Positions 62,101-64,000 of a DNA stretch of 64,000 nucleotides are shown here, piece by piece. The notes beneath the pieces are model-generated. The model was given only the letters and a program-made list of their open reading frames with translations, did not search any database and was not told where the DNA came from. The translations under genes and the position numbers were made by a program. The stretch is from Nemania diffusa (Eukaryota; Ascomycota; Sordariomycetes; Xylariales; Xylariaceae): assembly GCA_038501195.1 (NCBI GenBank), contig JBBPUQ010000001.1:1674001-1738000 (forward strand). The letters are read 5' to 3'. The first letter of the stretch is position 1, and each line of letters begins with the position of its first letter.

Positions 62101-63165
62101 CTGATGTTGGTATTAACTAGGGACTTCTCGCTCTCAATTCAACGCTACTCACCTCAAATTATCCGCTAGTGAGGAAGCTTCCTACGCTAAAAGGCCAACA
62201 TTACCAACATGGAGGCTTGCATTCGACTAATTGATGCGGCGTACATATTAAGCCATGCTTAATAAGCTGCTCATAGCTGGGGAGCTCACGTCACAATCAC
62301 ATCATTATATAACAACTAAAGAAGTAGGTACGATTACATCACTTCCCATTTGTATCAGACAGACCAAAGGTAATCCAATTATAGGCGCCTCTTCGCTAAC
62401 CCAAACAGGTTCTGATTCGGCCACATCACAACTGAGCTAAAAGATGTGGTGTCTAAAAGGATAAGAGAGGTATTATTATCAAGCCATATAACTGACCTAC
62501 CAACTCCTATGGTATCAACGGCCACACAGCCTTGCCTATACTACATAGGTATGTACGCACTTACTTACAGGCCTGCAGCGTTATGCTACCCTAATCGACG
62601 GGCGAATGGCGGATAAACTCCTCGGGGACCGACGTTTGTGAAGCTACCAGCGAACGTTACGGATTATGCGCCCCGGAGGTTCGTGCATCCTACCTGGGGG
62701 TGGCGGTAAGATCTACTCTAGTTGCTGGTGTGCGCTCACACCGATGGACTACCCTACGGGCTACCTAGGCCCCAAAGATCTGAGCCCGTCCAGAGCGACA
62801 GCGACACCCATGAAGATCAGGCTAGGCTTCCCTCGGACGGTGATAGCACTACATAGGCTCAAATGCTCTGGGCGGACTTTCATCGTAACCACAACTTACC
62901 GATCCCCCCACGCGGAACTACCCGAGGCATCTGTAGTGAAGACTATTACTTCCCTGCAGCTAAATGCGTACTATTTTCTGGTCGAAGTAGTAGAGTTGAG
63001 CTCGCGTCTGTCAACATGTACTCTGACAGTTGCTTGGCCTTCTATTCTACCTGACTCCTTTTCAATCGTACAGCGCATTGTGGTATTTTTATTTCGGTTG
63101 TCGTAACGTAGCTGGACTTCTATTGTAGTACAATAGCCACTCTACCCACTGCCAACCCTTTTCTC
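62101..63165. other. intergenic, no clear gene
   Basis: A 146-codon plus frame at 62666-63106 is open but has no recognisable features. The rest contains only short frames. It may continue the decayed tract to its left. Confidence 0.4.
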
Positions 63166-64000
63166 TTATTCCTTAATACGAATCTTAGAATAAGACCGAG
63201 GACTAATCGCAAGCTCCTTGCTGAACTTAGAAAGCATTTCCGCAATACGAGTATAACCACGCCTTTTTGCACTTTTTCGCGCTGTGTCGTCGGGGATTGC
63301 TCCGGCATCTAGAAGGAGCTGCACGATCGCTTCAAACCCACAGCTAACTGCCCAGCCTAGTGCAGGTTTATCCCGATAACAGGCGTTAATATCTACCCCA
63401 AATTTCAAAAATAGCTCAACTATGGCTGTACTCTCATCCCTGACTACGCATATCAATATAGGCATACCCCGACAACAGGCGTTAATATCTGCCCCGAATT
63501 TCAAAAGCAGCTCGACTATAGCCGTATGCCTGTTTGTGACTGCCCAGATCAATGTAGGTATACCCTGATGACGGGCGTCGATATCTACCCCGAATTTCAA
63601 AAGCAGCTCGACTACGGCTGTACGCCCATTCGTGACTGCCAGAAATAATGGGTCAAGCTTGATAGTACAGCCCGTCCATGTTAAATCCTTTGTAGCTCCC
63701 GAATCGTGGCATAATAGCAAGTTAACGATATCACCATGTCCACCTAGACAAGCTGCATGTAAAGGCGAGATCATGCCGTCTTTTAGGTTCGTAGCAGCAC
63801 CTAATGCTAGAAGTTTTCGCACAATCGGCTTACTTCCCGCCCTTGCAGCGAGAGTAATGATGTTTCCGCCAATCTCGCTTGTCAAGTCGGCGTATATATC
63901 GTATCGTGCAATCTGGCGGAATGGCGGTTGATATGCGATCATGGCAGCAGCGAAAAGCAACTTTTGAGTAGGATCCAGTACATGTGCGTTATACAGCCGC
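63166..64000 (-). CDS. ankyrin-repeat protein, 3' part (truncated by the window edge)
   Basis: The frame is open from the window end (64000) to a stop at 63166, giving about 277 C-terminal residues; the true start lies beyond the window. It contains about six ankyrin units, including TPLHAA-type (SPLHAACLGGHGDIVNLLL) and LLLKFGADINA motifs. Ankyrin repeats form stacked helices that bind other proteins and do not show a specific role alone. Three consecutive units (about 63379-63670) have a 32-residue, 96-bp period rather than the usual 33 and are very similar at DNA level. The tail after RKSAKRRGYTRIAEML is short and basic. In fungi such arrays often belong to NACHT or heterokaryon-incompatibility-type proteins, but no such domain is visible here. 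Confidence 0.8.
   Translation of the reverse strand, partial: RLYNAHVLDPTQKLLFAAAMIAYQPPFRQIARYDIYADLTSEIGGNIITLAARAGSKPIVRKLLALGAATNLKDGMISPLHAACLGGHGDIVNLLLCHDSGATKDLTWTGCTIKLDPLFLAVTNGRTAVVELLLKFGVDIDARHQGIPTLIWAVTNRHTAIVELLLKFGADINACCRGMPILICVVRDESTAIVELFLKFGVDINACYRDKPALGWAVSCGFEAIVQLLLDAGAIPDDTARKSAKRRGYTRIAEMLSKFSKELAISPRSYSKIRIKE

Overview
The window reads as nuclear DNA of a filamentous ascomycete (Pezizomycotina). The coding genes have short introns with GTRNGY-type donors and CTRAC-like branch sites. They include an FlbA-type RGS protein with DEP domains, a fungal Dicer-like protein, Cdc73 and TAP42. An LTR retroelement shows transition-only decay typical of repeat-induced point mutation (RIP). 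A sordariomycete is my best guess but is not proven from the sequence.

Layout. 0.5-5.2 kb: a CCG-6-like cell-wall or GPI protein gene and an flbA homologue, both on the minus strand. 5.2-21.3 kb: a gene-poor 16 kb stretch whose only clear structure is a 408-bp MITE-like element with 76-bp terminal inverted repeats. 21.4-34.7 kb: a housekeeping cluster with cdc73 (Paf1 complex, minus), TAP42 (PP2A regulator, minus), a five-exon dicer-like gene (plus, divergent from TAP42), a GNAT acetyltransferase (minus, convergent with dicer) and a 748-residue low-complexity protein (minus). 34.7-39.5 kb: no gene seen. 39.5-45.1 kb: a lysine-rich protein with paired CxxC motifs built from tiny exons (plus), a ubiquitin C-terminal hydrolase (minus) and a short-chain dehydrogenase (plus). 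46.3-53.6 kb: three unrecognised minus-strand genes. 54,446-60,256: a complete 5.8-kb LTR retrotransposon with matching 200-bp LTRs and a GGCT target duplication, its interior turned into very AT-rich DNA. 60.3-63.1 kb: GC-richer eroded coding fragments. 63.2-64.0 kb: the 3' part of an ankyrin-repeat gene that runs off the window.

The genes do not form one pathway. They cover G-protein signalling (FlbA), transcription elongation (Cdc73), TOR/PP2A signalling (TAP42), RNA silencing (Dicer), ubiquitin recycling (UCH) and general metabolism. An apparently intact silencing gene sits about 25 kb from a RIP-inactivated retroelement, so two kinds of genome-defence trace are present. I found no convincing new multi-gene system. 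The strongest non-genic observations are the fully bounded RIPed retroelement, the MITE-like element and the decayed coding tract beside the retroelement. All exon structures were worked out by hand from splice signals, reading frame and recalled family sequences, with no database search.
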